From NCBI GenBank assembly GCA_047620505.1, contig JBLHKS010000145.1, positions 1 to 17,840 of the forward strand: a stretch of DNA of 17,840 nucleotides. Direction: 5' to 3'. Below the pieces are notes generated by a model that saw only the letters and a list, made by a program, of their open reading frames with translations, searched no databases and was not told the DNA's origin. Position 1 is the stretch's first letter, and each line of letters starts with the position of its first letter. The position numbers were made by a program, and so were the translations under genes. Below are positions 1 through 6,916 of the stretch, piece after piece. Source of the stretch: JBLHKS01 sp047620505 (GTDB lineage Bacteria; Verrucomicrobiota; Verrucomicrobiia; Verrucomicrobiales; DEV007).

Positions 1-594
1 GCCAAAAATATAGCCGAGAAAAGAGAATACTTTGCCCAGGCTTCCGGTGACGTAGCCCCAGAGCTGATCACCAAGAGGCGATAGACTGTTTTTCGCCCAT
101 TCGACGCCGCCACCGTCGGTGATCCACTCCCTCGTTCCTTTGACCCCAGGGAACCTTCCCTCGATATTATCCAACTGCGTGTTGCAGAAAGTCCCGATCT
201 TCTCGCTCATTTCCTGAATATTCTCCGGCTGCGCGATTTGAATCGCTTCGTCCATCGCTCGTGAGAGCACAAAAATCAGTAAGCCAGCTGCGAGCAGGTT
301 GAAGCAGACATAGACCACGAGAACGGCCGATCGATCCCCCCAGCCCCACTTTTTCCGCAGCCAGAGCACGATCGGCTCAAGGAGATAAGCCAAAATCCCG
401 GCCACGGCGACTGGAATGAGGATCGGCTGCAAAAAACTCAGCGTCCAATTCAGAACCCAGATCAATGCGATTCCAAGCGCGCCGATCACGAAGCAATTAA
501 ACCCGGTCAGCGCCATCCAGCCGACTTTCCGCTGAAACGGAGTTGGATAAAGTTGCCCGAGCAGCTGCTGGGGTGATTCGGGTTCTTCGCTCAT
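1..594 (-). CDS. AI-2E family transporter (N-terminal part, 3' end outside window)
   Basis: An open frame of 198 codons runs from an ATG at 594 to the left edge with no stop, so the protein is truncated by the window. After a polar N-terminus (about 28 residues) there is a hydrophobic segment at about residues 29-47 and another around 53-66. Then comes the YLLEPIV motif followed by a basic stretch (LRKKWGWGD) and a further membrane segment (about 88-108). This layout, two N-terminal helices with a 'aYLLxPlV' motif, is typical of the AI-2E/PerM/TqsA family (UPF0118) of inner-membrane permeases, whose members export AI-2 or act as ion antiporters; the substrate cannot be told here. The gene starts 4 bp after the stop of the alanine dehydrogenase gene, so the two are probably cotranscribed. 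Codons 9-12 contain one copy of the CAGCAGCTGCT palindrome. Confidence 0.85.
   Translation of the reverse strand, partial: MSEEPESPQQLLGQLYPTPFQRKVGWMALTGFNCFVIGALGIALIWVLNWTLSFLQPILIPVAVAGILAYLLEPIVLWLRKKWGWGDRSAVLVVYVCFNLLAAGLLIFVLSRAMDEAIQIAQPENIQEMSEKIGTFCNTQLDNIEGRFPGVKGTREWITDGGGVEWAKNSLSPLGDQLWGYVTGSLGKVFSFLGYIFG
560..569. repeat. AGCAGCTGCT palindrome, copy 1
   Basis: Exact copy inside the AI-2E transporter gene, read in the Gln-Gln-Leu-Leu frame. Confidence 0.9.
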
Positions 595-598
595 GAAT

Positions 599-1702
599 TC
601 AGTTCTCGAAATCAGGTTCGCTCCAGGGAAGATCGTGGGCTTCGCCAACTCCCTGACATATCAACATTCCCGACGCGCAGTTGACGCCAGCGACTAACTC
701 CGGATGACGAGCGCAAGCCTCCTTCACGCCGTCATCCGCAAGCGCGCCTACGTAAGGAATCGTGACGCTGGTCAGAGCCTGGGTCGACGTCCGCGCGTAG
801 GCTCCCGGCATGTTCGCAACACAATAATGAATCACACCTTCCTCGGTAAAAATCGGATTTTCGTGCGTTGTCGGCCGCGTCGTTTCGATGCAGCCGCCCT
901 GATCGACGGCAATGTCGACGGCCACGGTTCCGTTCCTCATCGAAGCGAGCATTTCGCGCGTTACGAGGTTCGGAGCCTTCGCCCCAGGGACGAGAACGGC
1001 ACCGATCAGCAGATCGGTTCGCGGCAAAAGTTCGAGCAGCGCGACCTCACTGGAATAAAGCGTCCGCACGGACATCGTGTCGTCGAGGAAGCGCATGCGC
1101 TCGTGATCAATTTCGAGAATCGTGGTTTCCGCGCCGATGCCAGTCGCGATCTTCGCTGCGTTCACACCGCAGGTTCCCCCTCCGATGATCGTCACGCGGC
1201 CAGGCAAAACGCCCGGGACGCCGCCTAACAGCGTTCCACGACCGCCTTCGTGCTTAGCGAGAAAGTAAGCCCCGACGAGCACCGACATCCGCCCTGCGAC
1301 CTCGCTCATCGGCTCCAGCAACGGCAATCGACTACCCAGACTAACCGTTTCGTAAGCGATCGCCGTGCATTTCGTCTTCAGCAGCTGCTGGGTCAGTTTT
1401 CGGCTCGCCGCGAGGTGCAGATACGTAAAAAGCAGGTGTTTCTCAGTCAAAAGCGGGATTTCCGAGTCAAGCGGCTCCTTGACCTTCACGATCAATTCCG
1501 CCTGCTCAAAAACCGCCTCGTGCGTTTCGAGAATCTCGGCTCCTGCCGCTCGAAACTCGTCATCCGAATAATCCGCGCCCACGCCCGCACCGGTTTCGAC
1601 CACCACGCGATGCCCGCGCCTCGACAGCTGGCGAACTCCGCTCGGAACCATCGCAACGCGATTTTCCTGCTCTTTGATCTCCTTGGGAACGCCGATGGTC
1701 AT
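599..1702 (-). CDS. ald: Alanine dehydrogenase
   Basis: Catalyses the reversible NAD-dependent oxidative deamination of L-alanine to pyruvate and ammonia in the cytoplasm. The 367-residue product matches the usual family length of about 370. It begins with the typical MTIGVPKEIK N-terminus. An upstream in-frame start would add 16 residues with no family resemblance, so the ATG at 1702 is preferred. Family active-site residues are present at the expected places: Arg15, Lys75 (in VKVKEP), His96 (in YLHLAAS), a Rossmann glycine motif around 174-179 (GGGTCG), Asp267 (in VDQGG) and Asn297 (in VANMPGA). The Rossmann loop reads GGGTCG where many homologs have GGGVVG, a small change. No clear Shine-Dalgarno sequence precedes the start. 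It is divergent from the thioesterase gene across a 103-bp gap and is followed 4 bp downstream by an AI-2E family permease. Confidence 0.96.
   Translation of the reverse strand: MTIGVPKEIKEQENRVAMVPSGVRQLSRRGHRVVVETGAGVGADYSDDEFRAAGAEILETHEAVFEQAELIVKVKEPLDSEIPLLTEKHLLFTYLHLAASRKLTQQLLKTKCTAIAYETVSLGSRLPLLEPMSEVAGRMSVLVGAYFLAKHEGGRGTLLGGVPGVLPGRVTIIGGGTCGVNAAKIATGIGAETTILEIDHERMRFLDDTMSVRTLYSSEVALLELLPRTDLLIGAVLVPGAKAPNLVTREMLASMRNGTVAVDIAVDQGGCIETTRPTTHENPIFTEEGVIHYCVANMPGAYARTSTQALTSVTIPYVGALADDGVKEACARHPELVAGVNCASGMLICQGVGEAHDLPWSEPDFEN
1379..1390. repeat. CAGCAGCTGCTG palindrome, copy 2
   Basis: Exact 12-bp copy inside ald, coding Gln-Gln-Leu-Leu. Confidence 0.9.
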
Positions 1703-1805
1703 CACGAATCGATTCGACCAGACGTTGACACGCCGGAGAATTCCGCGCAAGCATTCGAAGTCGATCCTGCGAAGTTAAAACCCGGTCGCTCCACAAATTT
1801 CGATC

Positions 1806-2156
1806 ATGGAAAACCACAAACTCGTCCTGCCTGAACACATGAACCACTTCGGGTTCCTTTTCGGCGGCTACCTACTTACGTGGATCGACGAAGTCGCTTG
1901 GATCGCCGCCAGCCTCGAATTCCCGGGCCACAATTTTGTGACGATCGGTCTCGATAAGGTTGAATTTCGCGAGAGCGTGAATAAAGGAACCATCCTGAAA
2001 TTCAAGGCCGAACAAATCCGAAAAGGAACAACCTCAGTGACTTACGAAGTCAACGTCACCCGCGCGCGAATCGATTCCGGTGGGCTGGATCCCGTTTTCA
2101 CGACACGTGTAACTTTGGTCTGTGTCGACGGTGACGGAAAAAAAATAGCATTTTGA
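1806..2156 (+). CDS. Hotdog-fold acyl-CoA thioesterase
   Basis: Small cytoplasmic enzyme of 116 residues that probably hydrolyses acyl-CoA thioesters. The N-terminal signature is PEHMNHFGFLFGG followed by a hydrophobic helix ending in WIDEVA. This is the characteristic N-x-x-G-x-x-F-G-G ... D pattern of the YciA/BFIT-type hotdog thioesterases, with Asn13, Gly20-Gly21 and Asp28 as key positions. The rest forms the expected alternating strands (VTIGLDKVEF; GTILKFKAEQ; TSVTYEVNV; TRVTLVCVD). The protein is slightly short for the family, which often carries a C-terminal tail. No Shine-Dalgarno sequence is evident. It is divergent from ald, and its substrate chain length cannot be inferred. Confidence 0.88.
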   Translation: MENHKLVLPEHMNHFGFLFGGYLLTWIDEVAWIAASLEFPGHNFVTIGLDKVEFRESVNKGTILKFKAEQIRKGTTSVTYEVNVTRARIDSGGLDPVFTTRVTLVCVDGDGKKIAF

Positions 2157-2270
2157 GTCACACTTTCCTGCTTTGAGGCCAATTTGATCAAACCCTGACC
2201 GTTTAGCCAAAAAAATGTGCAACTCGGCAGAACCGCTCCCGTTTAAAAACCCCGAAAGGCAACCACCCCA

Positions 2271-2831
2271 ATGAACAGCCGATCGAATCATAAAACCTTG
2301 CTTGGCAGCCAGTTAAGTCTGGTCGCTACGGCCCTCGCGGGAATTCTGGCAATTTTCAGCCTCCCCGCTTCCGTTTTCGCTCAGGAAATCCCAACTCCGA
2401 TCGAAACGAACCCGTCCGCCACATCTGAGGCAGTTGGCGAAATCGTGATCTCAGAATCCGAAGCGCTACCGCCAACCGGCGAAGCAGCCGAAGCTGTTTC
2501 CACAATTAAAATCGCGCCAACCGAATCTGACGACACAGCGGTCAATTCCGCAGGCGACGAATCGTCCGCAATTGCCAGCATCGAAATTCCCGGAATCCCA
2601 AAAGAGCCGGAATCCAAGGTGATCGTCGTTCGCAGTCAAGTTCCCGAGCCTTTGGTCAACGTAAATGAAGAGCATCGAGGACTCCCAGCCGTGAAAAAAA
2701 CCGGCGGACGAGTTTATCTCGTTCTTCCGGATTCAGGAATCGGCCAAGCTTCAGCGCTCGCCTCCGCTCCCCAAATTTCTGACGATCCAGAACCTCCAGC
2801 CGCCGACCCGGAGACCGTAGAAGGTGACTGA
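2271..2831 (+). CDS. Exported acidic low-complexity protein, function unknown
   Basis: A 186-residue protein I do not recognise. It has a clear N-terminal signal peptide: a polar/basic start, then a hydrophobic core around residues 14-33, and a probable signal peptidase I site VFA|QE near residue 38. The mature part is rich in Glu, Ser, Pro, Ala and Thr with little hydrophobic content up to about residue 110, so it is probably disordered. A more ordered patch follows (SKVIVVRSQVPEPLV; GGRVYLVLPDSG). A purine-rich GAAAGG lies about 12 nt upstream of the ATG at 2271, a long but possible ribosome-binding spacing. It stands alone between the thioesterase and a convergent dehydrogenase and is closed by an intrinsic terminator. 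Codon use and signal peptide argue that it is real. Confidence 0.75.
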   Translation: MNSRSNHKTLLGSQLSLVATALAGILAIFSLPASVFAQEIPTPIETNPSATSEAVGEIVISESEALPPTGEAAEAVSTIKIAPTESDDTAVNSAGDESSAIASIEIPGIPKEPESKVIVVRSQVPEPLVNVNEEHRGLPAVKKTGGRVYLVLPDSGIGQASALASAPQISDDPEPPAADPETVEGD

Positions 2832-2867
2832 AACTAAATTTTCTCCCAACCCATCCCCCCCATGGGT

Positions 2868-2911
2868 GCCCCGGGTCGCTGGCTTTTCGCTGGTGCCCGG
2901 GGCCTTTTTTT
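2868..2911 (+). terminator. Intrinsic terminator after the exported acidic protein gene
   Basis: An 8-bp perfect GC-only stem (GCCCCGGG at 2868-2875 with CCCGGGGC at 2896-2903) encloses a 20-nt loop and is followed by CC and then seven T residues at 2905-2911. This fits a rho-independent terminator for plus-strand transcription and lies 37 bp after the stop at 2831. There is no matching T tract for the minus strand, so it should not serve the convergent dehydrogenase gene. Confidence 0.8.
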
Positions 2912-2935
2912 GTCCGGATTTGGCGCTCTGACCGT

Positions 2936-3679
2936 TCAGCCGTGAACCCACCCGTGGTCCGTGATGATCTCCTGTCCGGTGATCACGTTTGAGCAGCTGC
3001 TGGCAAGAAAAAGCGCGACTTCGGCTACCGTTTCGGGCTCGATTCGATCTGGAATCGACTGCAGTTGATTGAGAACGCGGTCGATATCTTCTTCCGACGC
3101 GTGCTCAGCCAGCTGGCGAGGCGTCAGCACCCAGCCAGGGCAGATCGTGTTGACCCGAATCCGCTTCGGTCCGAGTTCGCGCGCAAGCGAGCGCGTCAAA
3201 CCGCGAATTCCGGCCTTGGTCGCGACGTAGCAGCTCATCGGACTCATCCCGAGTTCATAGACGATCGACGAAAAATTCACGATCGACGACCCTTCCGGCA
3301 TGTGCGGGCTCGCCTCGCGCGCGGTTAGCATGTGTGGCCGAAGATTCGTCGCCATCAGGTCATCCCAGGCCGCGACCGTTTGGTTAACGAGCTCGACGCG
3401 AGGATCGCGAGCAGCGTTGTTGATCAGCGCGTCAATTCGTTCGCGTTTCGAGACCACGCCGCCGATCCAATCGACAATTTGGGATTCTTCCCGTAGATCG
3501 ACGTTCGTAAAAATCGCGCCCGATTCGCTCTGCAGCTGCTGACCGCGCGCTTCGTCGACATCGCAGAAAAACACCGCCGAACCCTGAGCCCGAAAAGCCC
3601 GGGTCATCGCTTCGCCAATCCCATTCGCTCCCCCGGTGATTACGACCGTTGCGTCCTGCAAATCTTCGAAAGTTGCCAT
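2936..3679 (-). CDS. Short-chain dehydrogenase/reductase (SDR), probably NAD-dependent
   Basis: Classical SDR oxidoreductase of 247 residues from the ATG at 3679. An upstream in-frame start would add 17 residues without family character, and AAGGA lies just before the chosen start. Visible signatures are the nucleotide loop TGGANGIG at about residues 15-22, Asp40 at the end of strand 2 (which favours NAD over NADP), NNAA at 87-90, Asn112, the catalytic Ser in NFSS at 135-138, and Tyr151 with Lys155 (YVATK). The CPGW segment follows the active site. The substrate is unknown. The start is 57 bp after the gspK stop on the same strand, so it may be read through from the secretion operon, though a functional link is not evident. 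Confidence 0.92.
   Translation of the reverse strand: MATFEDLQDATVVITGGANGIGEAMTRAFRAQGSAVFFCDVDEARGQQLQSESGAIFTNVDLREESQIVDWIGGVVSKRERIDALINNAARDPRVELVNQTVAAWDDLMATNLRPHMLTAREASPHMPEGSSIVNFSSIVYELGMSPMSCYVATKAGIRGLTRSLARELGPKRIRVNTICPGWVLTPRQLAEHASEEDIDRVLNQLQSIPDRIEPETVAEVALFLASSCSNVITGQEIITDHGWVHG
2992..3001. repeat. AGCAGCTGCT palindrome, copy 3
   Basis: Exact copy in the SDR gene, but read in a different frame (Ser-Ser-Cys), which argues against a protein motif. Confidence 0.9.
3532..3539. repeat. GCAGCTGC core, variant
   Basis: Core octamer in the SDR gene with T in place of the first A of the decamer (TGCAGCTGCT). Confidence 0.7.
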
Positions 3680-3736
3680 TCCTTGCCTGTAGCCTGGATT
3701 CGGCATCCCTGCCAAGCACGCAATCGCCAATTTCGA

Positions 3737-4684
3737 TCACTCGGATCTTGAGCCCGCCAGTCGCCGAGTCTGGACGTCGACGATCGTCGGTTTGCTGTCG
3801 CGGCCTTGGACGACGACGATCCGCTCGATTTCGACATCGGCGACGCGTCCAATTGAACGAATTCTGGTGACGCCTCCGCCCATGCCGACTCGCGCGCTGA
3901 TCGCTTCGCGGCCAACGACCGGAACGCCTAACAGATCGAGAATCTGATCAGCAGAATCGTAGACCAGATCGTCCTCGGTGTTCTCGAGTCCGTCATAACC
4001 TCGACGCTCGACAACGAAGGCAGCGGCTCGGTCAATCGAGCACTCACAGGCAGCCGCGATGACGACCGGCTCGGCATCGGAAAGATCGACCAGGCCAGAG
4101 CCCCACATCGTGAAAACGGATCGCCATTCGGGCTGATATCGACCCAGCAGCTGCTGGACGTCACGGACCAAGGCGACTTCTTCCAAGGTCAAAAACTGGC
4201 GATTCGGCGGCAGCTCAGGAAAGCCGAGATTCGCATACTGAAGAAACTCAGCCCCGCCAGCGCCTGTGATCTGATCATCGGCGTCAACCCAATCGACAAG
4301 GACCTCGGTTAGCGGAATGACTTCCTCTGGCGGCATGCCCCAAAGCGTGAAGAGGTTCTGAAGTAAAATCAGATCGCCACGCGCGAGAACCGCGTTGAGG
4401 TTGAGCCGAGACTCTTCGCTTTCGATCGTGGCGGCGAAGGACTCGATGCCGTCGAGGTCCTGAATTAAAAGCGGATCGCCTGGCTGGATTCCTGGATTCA
4501 CGGCGACGGCGATGCCCATGTCGGCGAGTTGCTCAGCGCGGAAAAGCTGCCCCTGCGTAGCGCGGGTGTCGAGTTCGCCGACGACCAGGTGAACGGCCGT
4601 AAAAACGCTCAGGCTGAGGATCGCGATCACCCAGTAAACGGCGATCAACGCCGAAGCGCGCTGAGCTGGAAATCGTGCGTTCAA
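3737..4684 (-). CDS. gspK: Type II secretion minor pseudopilin GspK
   Basis: A 315-residue protein that would cap the periplasmic pseudopilus tip. It has one N-terminal membrane helix (about residues 11-33). The GspK-type core follows: a segment EESRLNLNAVL near residue 90, then LTEVLVDWVDADD and GAEFLQYANLGF, the hallmark of the GspK SAM-like domain. Like other GspK proteins it lacks Glu at +5 of the prepilin helix. The residue before the presumed cleavage is Ala or Ser rather than Gly. The start is TTG at 4684; its last two bases form part of the gspJ stop (TTGA), which supports this start and suggests translational coupling. Codons for DVQQLLG carry a full 14-bp CCAGCAGCTGCTGG palindrome. 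Confidence 0.88.
   Translation of the reverse strand: MNARFPAQRASALIAVYWVIAILSLSVFTAVHLVVGELDTRATQGQLFRAEQLADMGIAVAVNPGIQPGDPLLIQDLDGIESFAATIESEESRLNLNAVLARGDLILLQNLFTLWGMPPEEVIPLTEVLVDWVDADDQITGAGGAEFLQYANLGFPELPPNRQFLTLEEVALVRDVQQLLGRYQPEWRSVFTMWGSGLVDLSDAEPVVIAAACECSIDRAAAFVVERRGYDGLENTEDDLVYDSADQILDLLGVPVVGREAISARVGMGGGVTRIRSIGRVADVEIERIVVVQGRDSKPTIVDVQTRRLAGSRSE
4144..4157. repeat. CCAGCAGCTGCTGG palindrome, copy 4
   Basis: Full 14-bp palindrome in gspK, coding Gln-Gln-Leu-Leu-Gly. Confidence 0.9.
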
Positions 4685-5439
4685 AGGTTCGGATTTTCGG
4701 TTTCTGGTGCTGGCGCAGCCGGATCGGCTGGAGCCTCCGGGTTTTCAGGATCAACCGGCTCAGTCCCGTCGGTCGGAGGAGCGGGCGCTTGAAATTGCGG
4801 CGGGCGAGCGCGCGGGGGGAGCCAGAAAACGTGACGACTGGCCTCAATTTCGCCTAACATTCTGAGATTGAGGGCGACGAAGCCTGGCCGGCCATTTTCC
4901 AGCTTCCATTCGTCTAACCACTCATCAGTTCGCGCTTCGTAGAACTCCCATTTGAACGAATGAATGCCTCGAATGAGCGCCAGGGCCGGGCTTTCTGAAA
5001 GTGAGTCTACCTCGACTCCTTTCCGATATTTCAAAGCGTCGTTCATCTCTAGATAATGCGAACGAATCATGAAACCGCCGCCTCCATCGGGTCGACTGGA
5101 CAGCACGACCGTCGACGGAAGCGTCACCGCACCACCAAATCGAAAGGCGACCGGGTGGTTGTGAAACGCGATTTCATTTGGCGCGAAATCATGAGTCGTG
5201 GGCCGAATTTCGATCGCCGCGCTGGCCGGGAGACTTTCCAAATTTCTACGGCAAAGCTCGACGAGCCGCTGCCGAGCGAGCTGGACCTGACTTTGCTCGC
5301 CCAACTCATTGGTCAGCTCGATCGAGCCGGTCGCGAGTCCAAATATTCCCGCTGTCAGCAGAGCGAGAACTCCGATCGCGAGGGTGAGCTCAAGCAGCGT
5401 GAAGCCTCCGACTGGCCTTTTTGATCCGGAAACTCTCAT
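4681..5439 (-). CDS. gspJ: Type II secretion minor pseudopilin GspJ, with proline-rich tail
   Basis: A 252-residue prepilin-like protein. The leader ends in a perfect prepilin peptidase site, G12|FTLLE with Glu at +5, followed by a hydrophobic helix of about 20 residues. Position after gspI and before gspK, size and the W-containing C-terminal region (FKWEFYEARTDEW) fit GspJ of the tip complex (I-J-K). The last 45 or so residues are Pro/Ala/Glu-rich (PPRARPPQ, then many AP and PE pairs). This is unusual for GspJ and probably a flexible extension. Its start overlaps the gspI stop as ATGA. Confidence 0.82.
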   Translation of the reverse strand: MRVSGSKRPVGGFTLLELTLAIGVLALLTAGIFGLATGSIELTNELGEQSQVQLARQRLVELCRRNLESLPASAAIEIRPTTHDFAPNEIAFHNHPVAFRFGGAVTLPSTVVLSSRPDGGGGFMIRSHYLEMNDALKYRKGVEVDSLSESPALALIRGIHSFKWEFYEARTDEWLDEWKLENGRPGFVALNLRMLGEIEASRHVFWLPPRARPPQFQAPAPPTDGTEPVDPENPEAPADPAAPAPETENPNL

Positions 5440-5861
5440 CGCGGAACCTGGTTAGCCTGATAAAGCGGGTTGTACCGCCAGGTTTCGGCTGAGCCAAGAA
5501 TTTTCTCTCCGCCTGACTCTTTTCGAAAGACGACGACTTCGATTCTCAGCATGTCGGCCAGATCATCTCCGTCCCGGTTGTTCAGAAGCAGCTCCTCGGT
5601 GACGACTCGAATCTGAGTTAGCCCGTCTTCCAACTTCACGGTCTCGGTGCCGACTTCGATCTCCGGCGCTCGTGAGGCCTCAGTCAGATAAGTTCGGAGG
5701 ATTTCTTCGACTCGCGCGTCTTCCTGGCCTTCGAAAGAGGCAACCCCAATCATGTTAAGCGCTTCAGCCAGCGCCACAGCGGTCAAGGCGAACAGAAAAA
5801 TCGCGAGAATCGCTTCCAGAAGCGTAAATCCACGTTTCGAATTTTGCCTGACCGGTTTCAT
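5436..5861 (-). CDS. gspI: Type II secretion minor pseudopilin GspI
   Basis: A 141-residue prepilin-like protein with a short basic leader and the cleavage motif G11|FTLLE (Glu at +5), then the helix AILAIFLFALTAVALAEAL. The length and position between gspH and gspJ fit GspI. The distal part is strand-rich (TQIRVVTEELLL, MLRIEVVVFRK), as expected for the small pseudopilin globular domain. It overlaps gspH at its start (ATGA, 5858-5861) and gspJ at its end. Assignment to GspI rather than another minor pseudopilin rests mostly on order and size. Confidence 0.78.
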   Translation of the reverse strand: MKPVRQNSKRGFTLLEAILAIFLFALTAVALAEALNMIGVASFEGQEDARVEEILRTYLTEASRAPEIEVGTETVKLEDGLTQIRVVTEELLLNNRDGDDLADMLRIEVVVFRKESGGEKILGSAETWRYNPLYQANQVPR

Positions 5862-6433
5862 GGGATAAACGAGCGTCGTTCTTCGACGGTTCCGGTCAGC
5901 GGATTGAAATCCAGTTCAACAAAGGCGTTTTCCATGGTAAGCCGAACGCTCAGCGGCTCCGAAATTCCTGAGGGCGAGAAAATCCAGTCGTCGCCTTCGC
6001 CTTCCGGATTTGCCCAGGATTTTTCGCCCCAACGCCGGATCTGAAGCTTCACTTTAGGCGGAAGCGCCCAAAAGTGCTGCGGGTCAACTTCACGGTAAAC
6101 GCCAAAATCATCTGGAGAATGCTCAAGAGCGTAAAACTGGCGTGGCTTGAATCGAATCCGGAATTCGCGATCGAGAACGGTCGAAGAACGGCTCGCTTGA
6201 TGGGCTAATTTCTCCAATTCGGCCGCTGATTCGTTTAGCGATTGGTTCCGGTCCAGCGAGCTGAAGGCAAAAGCCATGTAGCCGACAAGGATCGACATGA
6301 TGAGCAACACCATGGTTACCTCCATCAGGGTAAATCCTGCGCACGCGGCCCGGCGTCCAAAACCGCCAACCGGAAACCAGGCGGCGTCCGATTTTCCCTG
6401 GCGGCGAGCCAGCAGCTGCTGGGCAGGATTCAC
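5858..6433 (-). CDS. gspH: Type II secretion minor pseudopilin GspH
   Basis: A 191-residue prepilin-like protein with the cleavage site G33|FTLMEV (Glu at +5) and a hydrophobic helix VTMVLLIMSILVGYMAFAF. The leader is long at 33 residues, with several Arg/Lys. The start is GTG at 6433, whose first G is also the last base of the gspG TAG stop. No other Met or usual start lies nearer to the cleavage site. The globular part has GspH-like strands (REFRIRFKPRQFYALEH) and ends in a hydrophobic Phe/Ile. Codons 3-9 (PAQQLLA) contain a full CCAGCAGCTGCTGG palindrome, so the palindrome lies within the removable leader. Confidence 0.8.
   Translation of the reverse strand: MNPAQQLLARRQGKSDAAWFPVGGFGRRAACAGFTLMEVTMVLLIMSILVGYMAFAFSSLDRNQSLNESAAELEKLAHQASRSSTVLDREFRIRFKPRQFYALEHSPDDFGVYREVDPQHFWALPPKVKLQIRRWGEKSWANPEGEGDDWIFSPSGISEPLSVRLTMENAFVELDFNPLTGTVEERRSFIP
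6409..6422. repeat. CCAGCAGCTGCTGG palindrome, copy 5
   Basis: Full 14-bp palindrome in the prepilin leader region of gspH. Confidence 0.9.
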
Positions 6434-6879
6434 TATCGCTGCCAGTTACCGATATCGTCGTCCGTATTAGGCTTGCCATCTTTGCCCATCGAGAAAATAT
6501 CGTAGCCATCCGTTTTATTCTTACCTGGATAAGAATACTGATAAGGCCGGTCCCAGGGATCGAGGATTCCATCCGGCTCGGAGACGCGTTCCCAGTTTTT
6601 CGGGACAGGAGGAAGTGTAGGAGCGTTGACGAGAGCATCGAGACCTTGCTCAGTGGTCGGAAGAGATCGGGTCTTGGTTCTGTAACGAATCAGGTTGGTC
6701 GAAATCGTCCGAAAATCGGCGTTAATTTTACCTTTCTCGGCATCCGTAAAGACTCCCACCATCATGGGAACTCCGACTCCAAGCAGGAGCGCAATGATCC
6801 CGAGGACCATCATCATTTCCATCAATGTGAAGCCGCGAGTGCGGCGATGGACAATTGGTTTAACTCGTGTTGTCTTCAT
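6433..6879 (-). CDS. gspG: Type II secretion major pseudopilin GspG
   Basis: The 148-residue major pseudopilin, the building block of the periplasmic pseudopilus. It has a basic leader, the cleavage site G16|FTLME with Glu21 at +5, and a methionine-rich membrane helix (MMMVLGIIALLLGV). The GspG core follows: LPTTEQGLDALV, ILDPWDRPYQYSYPGK, YDIFSMGKDGKPNTDDDIGNW. The final segment carries the acidic calcium-binding loop that is conserved in GspG. Usual family length is about 140-150. The gap to gspF is 37 bp and unusually AT-rich for this operon; an AAAGAAA lies just before the ATG. Confidence 0.96.
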   Translation of the reverse strand: MKTTRVKPIVHRRTRGFTLMEMMMVLGIIALLLGVGVPMMVGVFTDAEKGKINADFRTISTNLIRYRTKTRSLPTTEQGLDALVNAPTLPPVPKNWERVSEPDGILDPWDRPYQYSYPGKNKTDGYDIFSMGKDGKPNTDDDIGNWQR

Positions 6880-6916
6880 TTTCTTTAGGCTATTATTTTA
6901 ACAGTTCGTTTATAAT
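6880..6916 (-). other. AT-rich gap between gspF and gspG
   Basis: This 37-bp gap is the largest between the genes from gspD to gspK, and it is conspicuously AT-rich. On the minus strand it contains TATAA-like and TAAAAT elements, which could be a weak -10 for extra gspG transcription, since the major pseudopilin is needed in excess. I see no convincing -35 hexamer, so the promoter role is only a possibility. Confidence 0.3.

Noticed and set aside
1250..1834. A 194-codon plus-strand open frame opposite ald
   Set aside because: Antisense shadow of a strongly supported alanine dehydrogenase gene; composition is Arg/His-rich as expected of a complement frame.
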